Shown: positions 42,855 through 55,198 of the stretch, in pieces | How positions within the stretch are numbered: position 1 is the first letter of the stretch | Layout of the letters: each line of letters begins with the position of its first letter | DNA from: Emydura subglobosa | Lineage: Eukaryota; Chordata; Testudines; Chelidae | NCBI GenBank assembly: GCA_007922225.1 | Contig: ML679959.1 | Location: forward strand, 23,720,118-23,784,117 | Length of the DNA: 64,000 nt | Reading direction: 5' to 3' | Position numbers and translations under genes: made by a program | Notes under the pieces: model-generated | Seen by the model: the letters and a program-made list of their open reading frames with translations, nothing else | Database searches by the model: none | Told to the model about the DNA's origin: nothing

Positions 42855-43131
42855 GGGCATGTCTACGGAACTGCTTCAGTAGGTCTAACTTATGTTGCTC
42901 GAGGGGGCAAAAGAGACACCCCCCTCTCCCGAGCGACAAGTTACAGAGTTCTAAGCACCATCCACACCAGCGCTAGGTCGGCGGAACATGCTCTCCCAAA
43001 GGTAGAGTAGTTATGCCGACAGGAGAGCGCTTTCCTGTCAGCATAAAACGTCTTCACTAGATGCGCTACAGCAACGGAACTCCGTCAGTGCAGTTGCACC
43101 AATGTAGTGATTCTAGTGTAGATCCACCCTT
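42855..43131. mobile_element. Harbinger-type MITE
   Basis: The ends 'gggcatgtctacggaac' and reverse-complement 'gggtggatctacactag' are inverted repeats. Internal 'gagcgacaagttacag' and 'gtagagtagttatgccgac' belong to the same family as the elements at 58.1 and 61.8 kb. Confidence 0.65.
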
Positions 43132-46100
43132 AGTGAAATCTAGCTTGCGTCTGCTGGCTGAATTACACTTTACTGGAGAATAGTATTATGATTTATGCAT
43201 GGCAAATAATGAACTGAATGCTAAGGAAGAAGAGAAATATTTGGTGTGTGAAATAGAGAGGATGAGGGTCTGAAAAGAAAATGCAGGATCCTAAACATTA
43301 GATGGCTCATCTCTTCCACACCCAGCCTGGTAGGGCCTTGGTAATTGAGTTGCTCCTTAAATCAAGGAACTGAATTCAACAGTGAGCTACATAACCATGC
43401 GCTTTATTGACCATGTGTGGATGATGCATCCCACACCCCAAGCAGCGTGACCCCTATATATTGCGTACTTGGTGAGGGCTCACATGCCTCTTACGTGTAA
43501 ACCAATCATTCCTGGGACATAGGTTAAGACAAACTCCGTTTGTTGTGATCCTAATCCCCCAGTGTGTCTTCTGCAAACAGACTGTCTGATTCTCTGATGT
43601 TTGTATGGCAAGCTGCAATCCACAGTGTGCAAGGACCCATCTAGCTACAGCAGATTTGCACTAAAGATGGGCTGAAGTGATTTAAAATAACTCTGTTGTC
43701 CAACACAAAATGGGTACCAGAGTTAACAGCAAAAGTGACTGCTTGTTCTGGATATCCTGATTTGGGTAAGATGGTCTGAATAAGAAATACTATGTAGGGT
43801 GAGACTGTCTGTATCATGCTTTGTTCAGACTGCAGACTTTTTTGGGTAGCTATTTTGTTGCCTTATAAGCATCGAGCACAATACCAATAAACAAACAATG
43901 ATAATACCACAGCACCATCTCCTCTGGGAATGGAAATTCACCCTCCCAGCCACCCAGAACTACTTGAAAATGTCAGTAAGAATGTAGTCCCATTGCTATT
44001 GTATATACATCTCTATCTGCCTCAAGATCTCTCAAACTTGCAGCACATACTTCACTTCAAAGGTCTTCCTAAGCCATTGGGCTGTAATTAGAGTTGTGAA
44101 TGCTGGAGTCAATCTGAAAAAAACACTAACAAAAACCAAAAAACCCTGCACCAAAGCTTGCAGGTTTAAGAGGAACTATGAAAAACAGGCAGCAGCTTGA
44201 ATATACTGTATTTGGTTTCTGGCTGGCTGGTCTTTGACACAGGTACATGAAAGAAAATAGATCTCTGTGTCAAACAACAAAGCACGAAGTATACTTTTTA
44301 CATTAAATCTAGGCTCCAAGTCTTTATTCTCAACCAGCTGGATTTTTACAGGACAGGACGTTAGCTATAAAAACAGTACTTTCGGGGCTCAACCCAGAAG
44401 CCTCTGTCTCCAACATTCAATCATCCCTTCCCCCAAGAAAAATTACCTTAAATACAAGTCTGTATTATATTACAGTGTTAACTTAATTGCCCCAGATCCT
44501 CCTCCCACATCTGCATGCTGGAGGGACCCCTTGCAAGGCAACCTCACTTCTTCTACGTAGAAGGAGAGGCTCAGCTGTCTTTGGCTAGTTTCTCTCTCCC
44601 GCAATACAAAGTTAGTAGTGAACATAGTGGTGACTATTACAAGTATCGGACCCTGATGCTTTCATTGGTCCCTTGCACTAGTAGACCTTTTTAAACACTG
44701 GTCCAGGCCAAAATTTTGCAATTCCCAGAACTAAGGTCAGTGCAACTTTGCAATCGCTGATTCAGAACAGGAACATGACACAAACAGTCTCAGTCTGAAA
44801 ACAGACACTTCCCCCCACCCCCAGAGAATTCTGTCCAGTTCACTCATTCCAGCACTCAAAGCTCTGAAAATGGAAATGGCTAAGTATTATTTAAAAGGAC
44901 TATACAACTACTGACTTATATGAAGCCTCCTGATCCATGTTGAGGGGGTAGATTGGTGTTATGAAAGATGAACCTGATCCAAAAATCCTGGATCTGAACA
45001 CTCCAGGAGTTTGACTCCAGCTACAAACATAAACTTGAAGCCCTTCTCTATTATCTCCATTTAATAAATGCGGAAGAATAGAGAACTTAAGTGAATTGCT
45101 TGAGGACACACAACAAGGCAATGGGAGAGTTGAGAATAGTCTTGTCTCCCCAAACTTAATTTAAAAAGCAAGAATTATGGTGGCATATCCTGCCATCAGC
45201 ATAGGGTGCTGGGCTTGTCCCTTGCCAGATAACACTTCTTTACAATGTTCCAGTCTGAGTCATTATTCAATAGTAATGGAATGTGGAAATTTATCAACAG
45301 AGATGATCCTATAATCTCCAAAATACAAAACACACACACGTATGTATGTATAAAACACACATACAACCTTCGTTACAGGTGTTGCTATGCTCAAAATAAA
45401 ACAACGCACAGGCCAGAATGATGGCCCATTGGTAGTACCACTAACATGGAAAATCCAAGTTCAAAGACTGTGTGAGATCTTGTCAATAGAAGCTGTGACC
45501 GAAGTAAAAGCAGCACATTCAGGGATAGGTAAGCTACAAACCTCTTCAAATTTAGCAACCCTTGCAGGACAATCATGGGCAGTGCTGTGTGTGAGCCCTG
45601 GAAGTCCTTGCAGTCAATACAAAGAAATGAATGTGACCTCCATTTTCCATGTCCTTCAAAAATCTTTCACTAAAAATTTAAATAGCCCAGTGGATGCGAT
45701 ATTTAACATATATTTTCCATGGCACACATACCCAGAATAATTCAATATATTAAGTTCTCAAAATTGGGAGTGTGTCTAGATGGTAGAATGAGAACTGGGG
45801 GTCAGAATCCTTGGGTTCTTGTCCTAGTTGCACGTCTGAGATCTTTGTATTTTTACTCCTTTTCTTATTGCAGAAACATTACAGGATGAAATGTCAACAT
45901 TCTAGCCCTTCTGTCAGGCGCATGTTGCAAGTTCTGTCTGTTTTGAGAAAACTCAGTCTGCTAGAATCATCAACATTTTGTTTGTCAGGCTGAACCGGGG
46001 GAAAAAAAAAAAAAAGGCTATAAATAGAAATGATGAATATTGAGGTTACTGGTGAACTTCATACTAAGGCTCTGGGGGGAAGCTGCATGCAGAGATACCT

Positions 46101-49100
46101 GCCTTGTCATTGTGAATGTAGAAGGCTAATGATGCAAGGAAAGAGCGAGCTTTAAGAAGTGCCTTTGACACCACTTTGCATAAGTAAACTATGCAAAGGA
46201 AAATGAAAAAAAGACGGACTATACACAGTTTTGCCCTGGCTGAAAACACCCTTCTAATAAACATAAACAGGGGAATAAAAAACTCCTTATAAACATGTTT
46301 TAAAATAAATCAATTAAAAAAATATCAGCACATACAATTCAAGAGTTGTTCTGTCAGGAACAGAAATTTAAAAAAAAATTAGACATTTGCAAAATATTCC
46401 AGTTGACCGTGTCTGTTTCAATTTTTTAAAAAGAATCAAATCTGTAGACCAACCTAGCTAGCCACCAGTTATTGTCATGGCTTCTGACAAGAAAGACCAT
46501 GTTGAAAAACGTCTGGAGTCCTTTAAACATATTCTTGTCATTCAAAAAAAAAAAAAAAAAAAAGAGAAGAGGAAATTCAGAAGACTATAGGGAAACAGAG
46601 AGACAAATACGAAAACGTCGATTACCGCAGTCCTAACCATTTCCTAATTTGAAATGGTTAGGACTGGGATGGCCTAAATATTAGTTTGGGGAAGTTGTTG
46701 CTTTACAATTAAGTCAGCAAGTTTGTCAGAATAGGTCAGAGAATGAGTGATTTGCCTTTTGTAAAATGACATCAAAAGCACTTCATTTTTTAAAAAAATT
46801 TCAATGTTTTCATCACATTGAGCACTTCCAGACCACCACTCTGACCAACTCAATTCCCATCATAACTATCGTATATCAACTGCAAAATACTACAAGCAAT
46901 GCAACATTACGGTAATAAAGTTAGATGAAGTCCAGAAATGCACAAATTTAGGTTCCTGCATTAACTTGGTCACATACACATAGGGCCAGAACTTCAGGCC
47001 CATTAAACTGCTTTGCCACCCTGATGGTGCAAAACCAGCCTTAACGGGGGCTTTGTCAGCCAGTTGAGGATTTTCCCCTTTGTTAGTGTTGTAACACTGC
47101 TGCAGGGACTTTTACATTCTTCCTTCCCAGCTCTGAGTGTAGGTAGGAAGCCTTACTATGCAGTGTTGTAGTTGGGGTTACAAGTGGCAATAGAGGTAAG
47201 TCACATTGTTTTCACTGTTGAAATAAAATTCCAGCATGCTGTTTTAATTTCTTCTCGGATTACCCATTTAAATGGATGGTGAAAATAGGACAAATTGGTG
47301 ATCCTAGTGAAGAACTGCTGAGACTCTCCAGAAATCTACCATTAAGTAGAACTACTTTCCACAGTGAAAGGAAACAGAGGAGGTAATAGACCAAAACCTA
47401 TTAACCTGATAGCCCATTAAGGAAGATGAATGAAAACGGAGACTTTTTGTCTTGCCTATCGAAACCTATGAACTCTGGCAGGAATCACCAAAAAAAAAAA
47501 AAAAAAAAGGAAATGTTTGGGAGAGGCAGGGTAGGAAAACTATTCTAAATTATCTACAGATTTTTCTCAATTACGGTTCTTTAAATGTCACTTGAAAAAT
47601 GTGGTAAAATTACACAGCACTCTACAAACATTCTCTGGCAAAGAGATTTCGCCATCACAAAGAATCACACGTATTGCTGTAGGATCAGACAGAAGAAAAA
47701 GGTGTCTGGGCAGGAGAATACAGAGCAGTAGTAATATTAAGAAACACAGCAGCAGAAAAAAAGATAAGTGAAAGGTCCTTTAGGCATTAAAAGATTTCCC
47801 CATATAAAATCAACCAAAGGAAAGCAATATCATTTAGCAGGCTGGAACAAATGTTCTAACCATTGTACTGCCTCTGTTCTTAGCATGACAATTAACATTA
47901 CTAGTTGGTTCAGTTTCACTCTTGTGATTTGCAGAGATCGCTTGTTTCATAGAAGTGCTGTTGCGGTTAATCAGTTAATGATCACAAAGTAGTATACAAG
48001 CATTGAGGATCATTATGATCAGTCTGAAAGCATCAGCAACTTAATAGAGACTATCAAGTATTATTCACATTCAACATCAATTATGCGAAAGAGATAAAAA
48101 TAGGCTAACATAACAAGACTGTGCTCTTATATATTGGCATTTAATAGCACATCTCAAATTGCTATATAGATTTCCTCTTAAAAACACATGTAATAGTTGA
48201 CAATTTACACATGTAATAGAGACACATATAATAGAGACAATTTAACTTCATCCTAATGAGTTATGTCCCCTATGTATTTTTTCTTTGTGAAAAATTTGGT
48301 TCAGATCTTATAGTGTCTTTTTTAAAAAACAAAAATCAGTTTTATGGCTTTATTAAAAAAAAAATCTCAAGACCTGAAACATTTATACTATCTATCTTTC
48401 TTTCTTTCAACCAATTAATCCAAATCTATCATTGTCTGAGAGTGATTTAACTTTGACCTACAAGAATTAAAAGGGATACTGTCAGGCCAATTGAAATTTG
48501 TGTGTAAAAACAAAGGGTTCAATTTCAAAAGCGCTTGGCATCTGCTCTTACCAGCAGGAGGCACCTTCGAAAATAATGCCGCAAAAGATCAATAGAAATA
48601 TTTCCATGGTTTAAAACAAACCAACCAACCAACCAAACCAAATTTTTAAAGGTTTTTCTAAACAACACTTTCCCTCAGCATTTGCAACCCAAACATTGCA
48701 ACGCCTTGCTAGTACACAAAAGCCAGAAAAAGGGAAACTGTTTTTTTGTCCAATGAGAGAATTGCAAGAAAAAACCATCCCCATGAAGGGCAAGTAGCAA
48801 ATTCTTATCATGTAAATGTCCTAATCTATGGTCAATTACACAAAGAAAGCCAATTTGCAGATATGTTTTTAACCTTGAAAGGGAACATTTGATCTTTTTA
48901 GAGTTCTTCCCTGCTCCCCGATTTTGTTAAAGAGCATAAGGAGAGAAATAACTTTCCTGTCTCTCCTGAAAAGAACTTTCAAAGTAGGCATGGAGCCACC
49001 ACACAAACAAACAGCACCTGGAGAACCAAGCAGGAGAACCCCAGCATTGGAAACACTCACGGTTATGGGACAAGAGCAAAGGAATTAATGTATGATCTAT

Positions 49101-49204
49101 AATCATGGCACAGCTTCACTCTAGAACTACACTGCAACATTTTGAAACAAGAAGTGATACTCCCATTCTCACCTAAATTACTGAGTCTCATTTTCAGGAG
49201 CAAA
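43132..49204. other. non-coding region
   Basis: It holds MIR-like scraps (about 45050-45150 and 45780-45850), A-runs (46003-46014, 46543-46563, 47490-47508), an AACC run at 48620-48641 and an ACACAC/GTAT run near 45330-45365. I could find no exon with splice sites. It is probably intron and flank. Confidence 0.4.
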
Positions 49205-49393
49205 CTGATTGGCTGATGACTTCCCTGTTATATGGTGGGTGTGGCGGCTATGCGAACAAGCCAACTGGCTGTAGATGATTAGAAGGACAGAGGGCAGGGA
49301 CAGGAGTCGGGTTTTTTTTATTCCTGTTTGACCGGGAAGAGAAAAAGCTAATATCCAACTTCACTGATTGAAGGCAGCTGACTCCTTTGTCGG
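49205..49393 (+). promoter_or_regulatory. candidate core promoter and first non-coding exon
   Basis: On the plus strand there is an inverted CCAAT box (attgg, 49208-49212), a TATA-like ttatatgg (49228-49235) and a CACCC/KLF-type ggtgggtgtggcgg (49234-49247). About 150 bases further is the strong splice donor cgg|gtaagtg (gt at 49394). Spacing fits initiation near 49260 and a 5' untranslated exon of about 130 nt. In mammals B3GNT5 starts inside MCF2L2 on the opposite strand, so its promoter is my best guess. No coding exon of it is in the window. Confidence 0.4.
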
Positions 49394-50640
49394 GTAAGTG
49401 TCTTTCTCCTTCTATAAAGTTGGTTTGGTGTGATGAAAGGGATCTTATTTTTAAAGACCCTCTAGAAAATATCCCCCCTTTGTTTAAAGGAGCAGTTGGC
49501 TGGCTGTTCACTGAAAACAAGTATCTCCAACTACATTGAATGAACCCTTTAAAATCCCACGTATTTGGGGGAGCGACGGGGTTTTCCTCTGGTTTCGGCT
49601 CGTGGGGTCAAACCGTTTTACAACTGGCTTGTTCAGGGTGCTTCCTTTTACATTCGATAGTGGATAAATGCTGCTTTACAAAAAGTGGGGGGCTCTGGCC
49701 CCATTTTAAACCATGTATTGCCGCGTGACCTACTGGACTTACATAGGGACAGAGCCGGGTTAAGTTCGGGCGCCTCTCTTCCCGAACTCTAGTTCGGATG
49801 GACTTCGGAAGTAGAGGAGGTAACTTACTAGCGTTCTGCTCGCTAATCAGACTGAGCTTGCTCTTTCTCTTCCCGGCTTAATGGGGGATCCTCTACAAGA
49901 AACTTCCCATGGCCCCTTGGGGATTTTTTTTTTCCCCGCCCAAGGAGGGGAAAGCCTGCAGCTCCGCAGTGAAACAGGCCATTCAAAGTGGCGGGGTGAT
50001 GTGAAAATCCTTTTATTACATCCTGAAATCCTTCTCAGCCCCCCCCCCTCCTGATTCTTGCTGCTGTTCCCACCTCCGCCCAGAGAAACCAGCAAAGCCG
50101 GCTCCAAGAGTTTCTCTGCTGCTAAGTGGATTGCAACATTCAACCGCACATCGGATCCCTGCTGAAATCTTCCTTCCTAGCAAACAGGCGGATCTTCTCC
50201 TCCCCAGAGAGTGTAGCATGCCTAGGTGCTTGAGCGATTCCTTTTCCCGCTTCGCGGGGTGGACAAAGGCCCCCTCCCAGCTCTCCACTGAAAACGACTT
50301 CGGCTCAAAGTCAAACCTGAAAGTGGCATTGCAGAAAAGGGGCTGCAATAAGGGCCAGGGAAACTTTTTGTCTCACTGCATGGGGCTGGACGCCTGGCTT
50401 TTCAACCTGAATGCAAGTTTCCATTTCTATTGTGTGTTGTGGTGGATGAGCTGTGCCGTAGGCGGGCGGGACGGAGGGTGTTTCCACAGTAACCTTTGTT
50501 TCTTCAGAGGGAAAAAAACATCCGCCGGCCACGTGGTTGCAAATTGCAATGAGCTGCAGTAGCCTCTATGACCCCCCCGGCCGGAGCCCAGTCCCAGGCC
50601 AATCCGGACGGAGAAGTTTTGTTCCCCTAAAGAGAAAGTC
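49394..50640. promoter_or_regulatory. CpG-richer island
   Basis: CpG dinucleotides are much denser than in the rest of the window (for example cgggcgcctctcttcccg, ttcccgcttcgcgggg, gtaggcgggcgggacgg, ccggccggagccc). There is a second weaker donor candidate (gag|gtaact, about 49820), a cacgtg E-box (about 50530) and a ccaat box (about 50600). Long overlapping open frames on both strands here follow from the base composition. It could also hold an alternative MCF2L2 promoter on the minus strand. Confidence 0.55.
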
Positions 50641-52904
50641 TTGCTGATTTTTTTTTTCCCAAGGATGAAACCGATGTGGTTCCTCCAGAAGCTACTGTAA
50701 ACGCCTGTAGAACTTAATAGAGTGAGATGTTTTCTAGAGGGCTTCCCCCTCTTCCCCCCCCCCATCCCATAGAGTTCTAGGACAGTGATCCTCTTCCACA
50801 TTTTGTAGGACTTTTCCATTAGGGTGGAGTATACAGGGCTGAAGCTCCAGCCAGATTTGCAAGGGCTTTTAAATGTTCAATGGAAATAGGTGGTGCCTTT
50901 TCCATAGGGTCTCTATATCTTTTTGACTTGTTCACAATCTCTGTCTGGACAAGGCTTGGGGTTTATGGAATGGATTCAGATTTCTGATCCATCTCACCAC
51001 AACGTGATGAGGGGCGTGGCCCAGTTTTCTGCTAGTCTTGAAGTCTTGCAGCCCAGTTTGGTCATTAGCTGTTGTCTGGGCCAGCAGAAAACGGTGGCCG
51101 TTGTGGAGTACGGTTCTTTAAATCTTAATCTGCACTGCAGGAATTGAGGGAAGGCTGCTCACAATTTCTTGGTGATCTGAACCAGTCAGGATTACTTCAT
51201 ACAGTTTACCCTCTGCTGGGTGAAAGCCTGACTGCAGGGGCAGCATGAGAGGAGGGCTTCTGTGAAAGAAAGGGGCACCCTTAAGAATATGGAGGCCCCC
51301 TTGCTTTGTTCTTGGAACCACAGTGGAAGGCGTGCAAACTGTGGGACACAGGTTTTTGGAGAGTCTGACCTCTTGCCCATCCCAGGGGGGTGGAAACCTA
51401 ACTACTTTCCTTGTAATCCTATTGCTAGTGGGGTAGGAGGAAAGGAGTCAATTTAAACTCCCTAGGCCTGGTTCTTCACTGCCTTGCATTTCGTGGAGTT
51501 GATTTACACCCGTGCAAAGTGGCTGTAAAAAGCTACTCTTTTGAATTAGCCACACACAGCAGGGGAGGATTGGTACCAGTGATTTTTCTGCCTCCTAATG
51601 GGTTTTTCCCACGTGCAGAAAGCTTAGTTTTGTAACTCCAGTGCCCTTTATGCCAAATGATGCAGCACCTCATGGCAGCAGTGTGTGTAAGTATCCGAAT
51701 CCATTGCAATTACTTCAGGGCAGGGAGAGAGGAGTTTCTTCTGTCCTATCATCTCTGCAATATTTTGTTTCCACCTCTCCCTCCCCTCCATCCCAGCCCC
51801 TTTGCCTTTTCTCTTTGCAGTTGGAAAGGGTCATCCAGCCTNNNNNNNNNNTATTTGCATAGAAATGCTAGCACGTAAATGGGAACAAAAGGCAGTTAAC
51901 ACTTCTCTAATGGGATAGACAGGGTGCGCGATATATCACATCTGATGCAGCGAGCACAGAAAAATCTCTGGTGTCTAGCTGGAGACAAGTTTTCTGCAAG
52001 GCTGGACTGATTTCAGTGTGATGTTTGTAGGTGTTGGTGCTATTTTTAAAAAAAAATTAAAGTTACAAAGACCCTGTTGAAGGGAACAAGGATGGTGGTT
52101 AGACAAGTGAACAAATATATTTAAAAAAAAAAAAAAAAAAAAAAAACCCAACCTCTGCACCCATAACTTTTTCCGTGGTTGCACCTACAGCTTAGTAAGG
52201 TGGAAAAATCTGACTTTGATCCTTTTGCTGTGGAATGGAGATACGACTTAACTGTGTGGTCTTAAATTGCTGTAGAAATGTTAGTAAGAAGCAAGATGTT
52301 TGGGGAGGAATGCTGTCCATTGTGGTAGTCAGGACTCTACCTGAACCTGGCCAAACTGGTAATGACTATTTGTACTGAGTCAGAAGAGTAATTACCCAAA
52401 GGCTGGGGAGGAGCATGTGGAAATTTCTGAAGGTCCTCCTCATCTATGTGTCTGAAATACTGTAAAGGCTTGGCCACTGTTTCTACAGCAACCAAAACAT
52501 ATTAAGCTATTTACATATGAAAACGAAGTGAGATCCATGCCCTAAAGAACTTGTAATCTAAATAATCCTGCTAATTGAGGGCTTCATCTAACTCCAGTGT
52601 TTTTGATACATTGAGCTTTTTCTTAAAACCTCCCATTGTTGCTTGTGTGGCCAAAACTACTGCTTCCATTGATGCTAATGCAGGTGAAACCCAATGCACA
52701 GGAGCTGTGAAAAAAAGCAAGGCTTTGGTGTCCCCTGAGTATCTTACTATCTACTTACACTTAATTGTAGTGTCTCTCCAGTAGCTATGGATAATCCCAT
52801 GGAGGTCTCTTGAAAAGACAACTTGAACTGAACTCTGTATTCAATGGGGAGCCAGTGCAGAGACTAGAGTATGGGGCGGTGTGGTGGTGATGTGTTCACT
52901 AAAT
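50641..52904. other. non-coding region with an N gap
   Basis: No gene is visible. There is a 10-base N run at 51842-51851, an A-run at about 52121-52146, and at 52530-52870 scraps like 'cctaaagaacttgtaatcta' and 'gggagccagtgcagag' that look like old LINE/MIR tails. Confidence 0.45.
51842..51851. other. assembly gap (10 N)
   Basis: Ten unknown bases; the true length is not known. Confidence 0.99.
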
Positions 52905-53768
52905 CATAGTTTCTCAACCTGTGGTACGTGAGACACAGGCAGGCGGTACCCAGAGTGAAGGGGAAGCGGGCGGCAACAGCCCTCTTCCAGCCAAGCCACA
53001 GCTCCCCGGTGGGAGGTGGGTGGCAGCTCCCCCCCCATTTCCTGTCAGGTCCCAGCCCCCAGCTTCTGGGGGAGGTGGGCGGCAGCCTCCTGTGTCTGGT
53101 GAGCTGGACTTGCAGCTGGGTGGCAGCCACCTGCGTCCTGGCTCCAAGCTGAGGGACAGCCTCCAGCGCCCTGGCTTGAAGATGGGCAGCAGCCGCCTGC
53201 CCACATCTGTGGGTCTCAGCCGGCACGAAAGCCTCCTCTGCCCCAGCTGGGATTGGGTGGCAGTCAGGGCAGCTGCCTGCAACTTGCCCCAGTGGCAGCC
53301 CCCCTCCCTGGCTCAAAGCCCAGAAAACTTGTTAGTTTCACTGCTCTAGCTGAACAGTGAAATTGACAACTATGACAGCACCAGATTTTACCAGTTACCC
53401 TCTTTTCCTGTCTCTCTCTCTCTCTCTCACCCCTTCCCCCTCTCAAATCTATGGCAAAAAAATTGGCCTGGCGCTTTATATTCCCCCGCATTGGCATTCC
53501 TCTCAAAACCTCCTAGCTTTGGCCAACATCACCTCTAGCCCAGATACATACTTGAGTTGCACACCCCTGGTGTAAAGGTGGTAACCCTACCCACACTAGA
53601 TCTGACATCTGTCATATCCCGGCCTTATATACTCAGCCCTTCTTCCAACATACGGCTCACATTAGTCTGTAAATATAAAATCCCATGGAAAATTGAGAGT
53701 GTTGGGGTACTTATTAAAATTTTCAGAAGTTAGGGGGTACTTGCTACTTAAAAGATTGAGAAACACTG
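52905..53768. mobile_element. hAT element (864 bp, no transposase)
   Basis: The left end 'catagtttctcaacctgtgg' and right end 'agattgagaaacactg' are inverted repeats. Flanks are cactaaat (52897-52904) and cactaagc (53769-53776), 6 of 8 matching. The GC-rich 5' half gives long open frames on both strands with no motif, and a TC run is at about 53410-53430. It could be a composite of two insertions. Confidence 0.65.
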
Positions 53769-53808
53769 CACTAAGCAAATGGTCTGCTGCGTCTTGTACC
53801 ACTTAGAG

Positions 53809-54022
53809 CAGCGGTTCTCAGACTTCATTGCACCACCACCCCCTTTGGACAACAAAAAATTACTACATGACCCTGGGAGGGGAGACTGAATCCTGAGCCC
53901 CACCACCTTGTGGGGTGTGTGGGGGGGGTGAGGGGGGGGGAAATCTGTCACCTCAAGCTTTGGCTTCAGCCCAGGTCTCATCAAATCTAATGACAGCCCC
54001 GACCCATAACTGAGAACCACTG
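53809..54022. mobile_element. non-autonomous hAT element (214 bp)
   Basis: The ends 'cagcggttctcaga' and 'ctgagaaccactg' are inverted repeats. An 8-bp duplication with one mismatch is present: acttagag (53801-53808) and acttagaa (54023-54030). Confidence 0.9.
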
Positions 54023-54605
54023 ACTTAGAACCTTTTCAGGGCATTGGCTGTGCTCTCAGTTACTATAACACAGCCTGGTGCTCATGTGAATACTTAGATC
54101 ACGGTGGCCACATCTGTGTCTGAGAGGATGTGGGTGTACTTGGTGGTTGATGATAAATTTAATTTGCCAGCCTGACTCTCTCATAATGCGTATCTACTCT
54201 CATTTCATCCTCCTCCCGTTCCTGAGGCCTGTCTCTCTCATGACTTTCCCTTCCCCCATTTTGTATAGTGGTCCTTTCCGTGCTACTTCTCCCAACTTCC
54301 CTTTTCTGTTTAAATGCCTTCTTTAATACATTTTTCACTAAACTTCCCACAGTGATTTCCTTCCACTCACACCTCCCCCCCGCCGCCATCTTAAAGAGGT
54401 GCTGGTACCAACCCTTCCAGTGTATTATGGAGCTTAACTGTATTGTCTGTCTGACTTGGATTCAGAACTGCCAGTTTGTTCAGCGCCATACAAACCTGAA
54501 GGGGACGTAGCTCTTACTCCAAGAGTTCACAGTCTGTCTCTAACTACAGCATGTATCCACAAAAATACTGTCTGTCTCTGTCCTTCAGAATCTCTTCAGT
54601 TGGCA
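54023..54605. other. non-coding spacer between hAT elements
   Basis: No feature is recognised. Confidence 0.5.
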
Positions 54606-54884
54606 CAGGGGTGGCCAGCCAGTCAGAGACCAAGAGCCAAAAAATAGCTATAGATACCGCAAAGAGCCAATTCGGGCAGATCAGTCAATTTCGGTGGCAG
54701 CTTGTCAATTTCACTTTTCAGTTTCCCCTCCTCTTACCCTCCTCTGAAAATTCATTTGGGGGGCAGCTTGTCAATTTCACATTTGAAAGTAAAATCTTTT
54801 TGGCACCCCATACAATGCGTGGAGCCACATTTGTATGAGCAAAGAGCTGCATGCGGCTTGCGAGCCGCAGGTTGGCCACCCCTG
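54606..54884. mobile_element. non-autonomous hAT element (279 bp)
   Basis: The ends 'caggggtggccagcc' and 'ggttggccacccctg' are inverted repeats, with an 8-bp duplication agttggca (54598-54605) and agttagca (54885-54892). It contains an internal direct repeat 'ggcagcttgtcaatttcac' at about 54697 and 54762. Confidence 0.9.
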
Positions 54885-54902
54885 AGTTAGCAGATGCCTA
54901 AT

Positions 54903-55198
54903 CACAGGCATGCGCACGGGGTGTACCCAGGCACACCCTAATGCAGGGGAATCATAGATGCCTTTTGTATCCGGGCACTTTGTATGTCGCCTGCATAGTC
55001 ATCTCTGTCAGTTTCAGGTCAGCGCTGCTTCTCTGCCGCCGAAATACCCGGTCTCGCGTTGTTTCTCGGTGAAGACTAGTACGTTCCGAGAATTCCGCCG
55101 GTGGGTAATTCAAATGTTGCCTGTCGGCGGAGTAGAGTTTGACACCCCTGATTACCTGGGTGCACACCCTAATGAAAATGTGCTGCGCACGCCTGTGT
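54903..55198. mobile_element. hAT-like element, copy 1 of the CACAGGCRTGCGCA family
   Basis: The ends 'cacaggcatgcgca' and 'tgcgcacgcctgtg' are inverted repeats. Flanking 8-mers tgcctaat and tctttaat match poorly. The right half is nearly the same as 58840-58945 ('cgccggtgggtaattcaaat', 'gagtttgacacccctgatta'). Confidence 0.75.

Noticed and set aside
49847..50562. Frames of 100-143 codons on both strands in the CpG block
   Set aside because: Their length follows from base composition. They have no conserved motif and no splice support.
52864..53349. Frames of 122-150 codons on both strands
   Set aside because: They are Pro/Gly/Arg-rich low-complexity frames from the GC-rich part of a hAT element.
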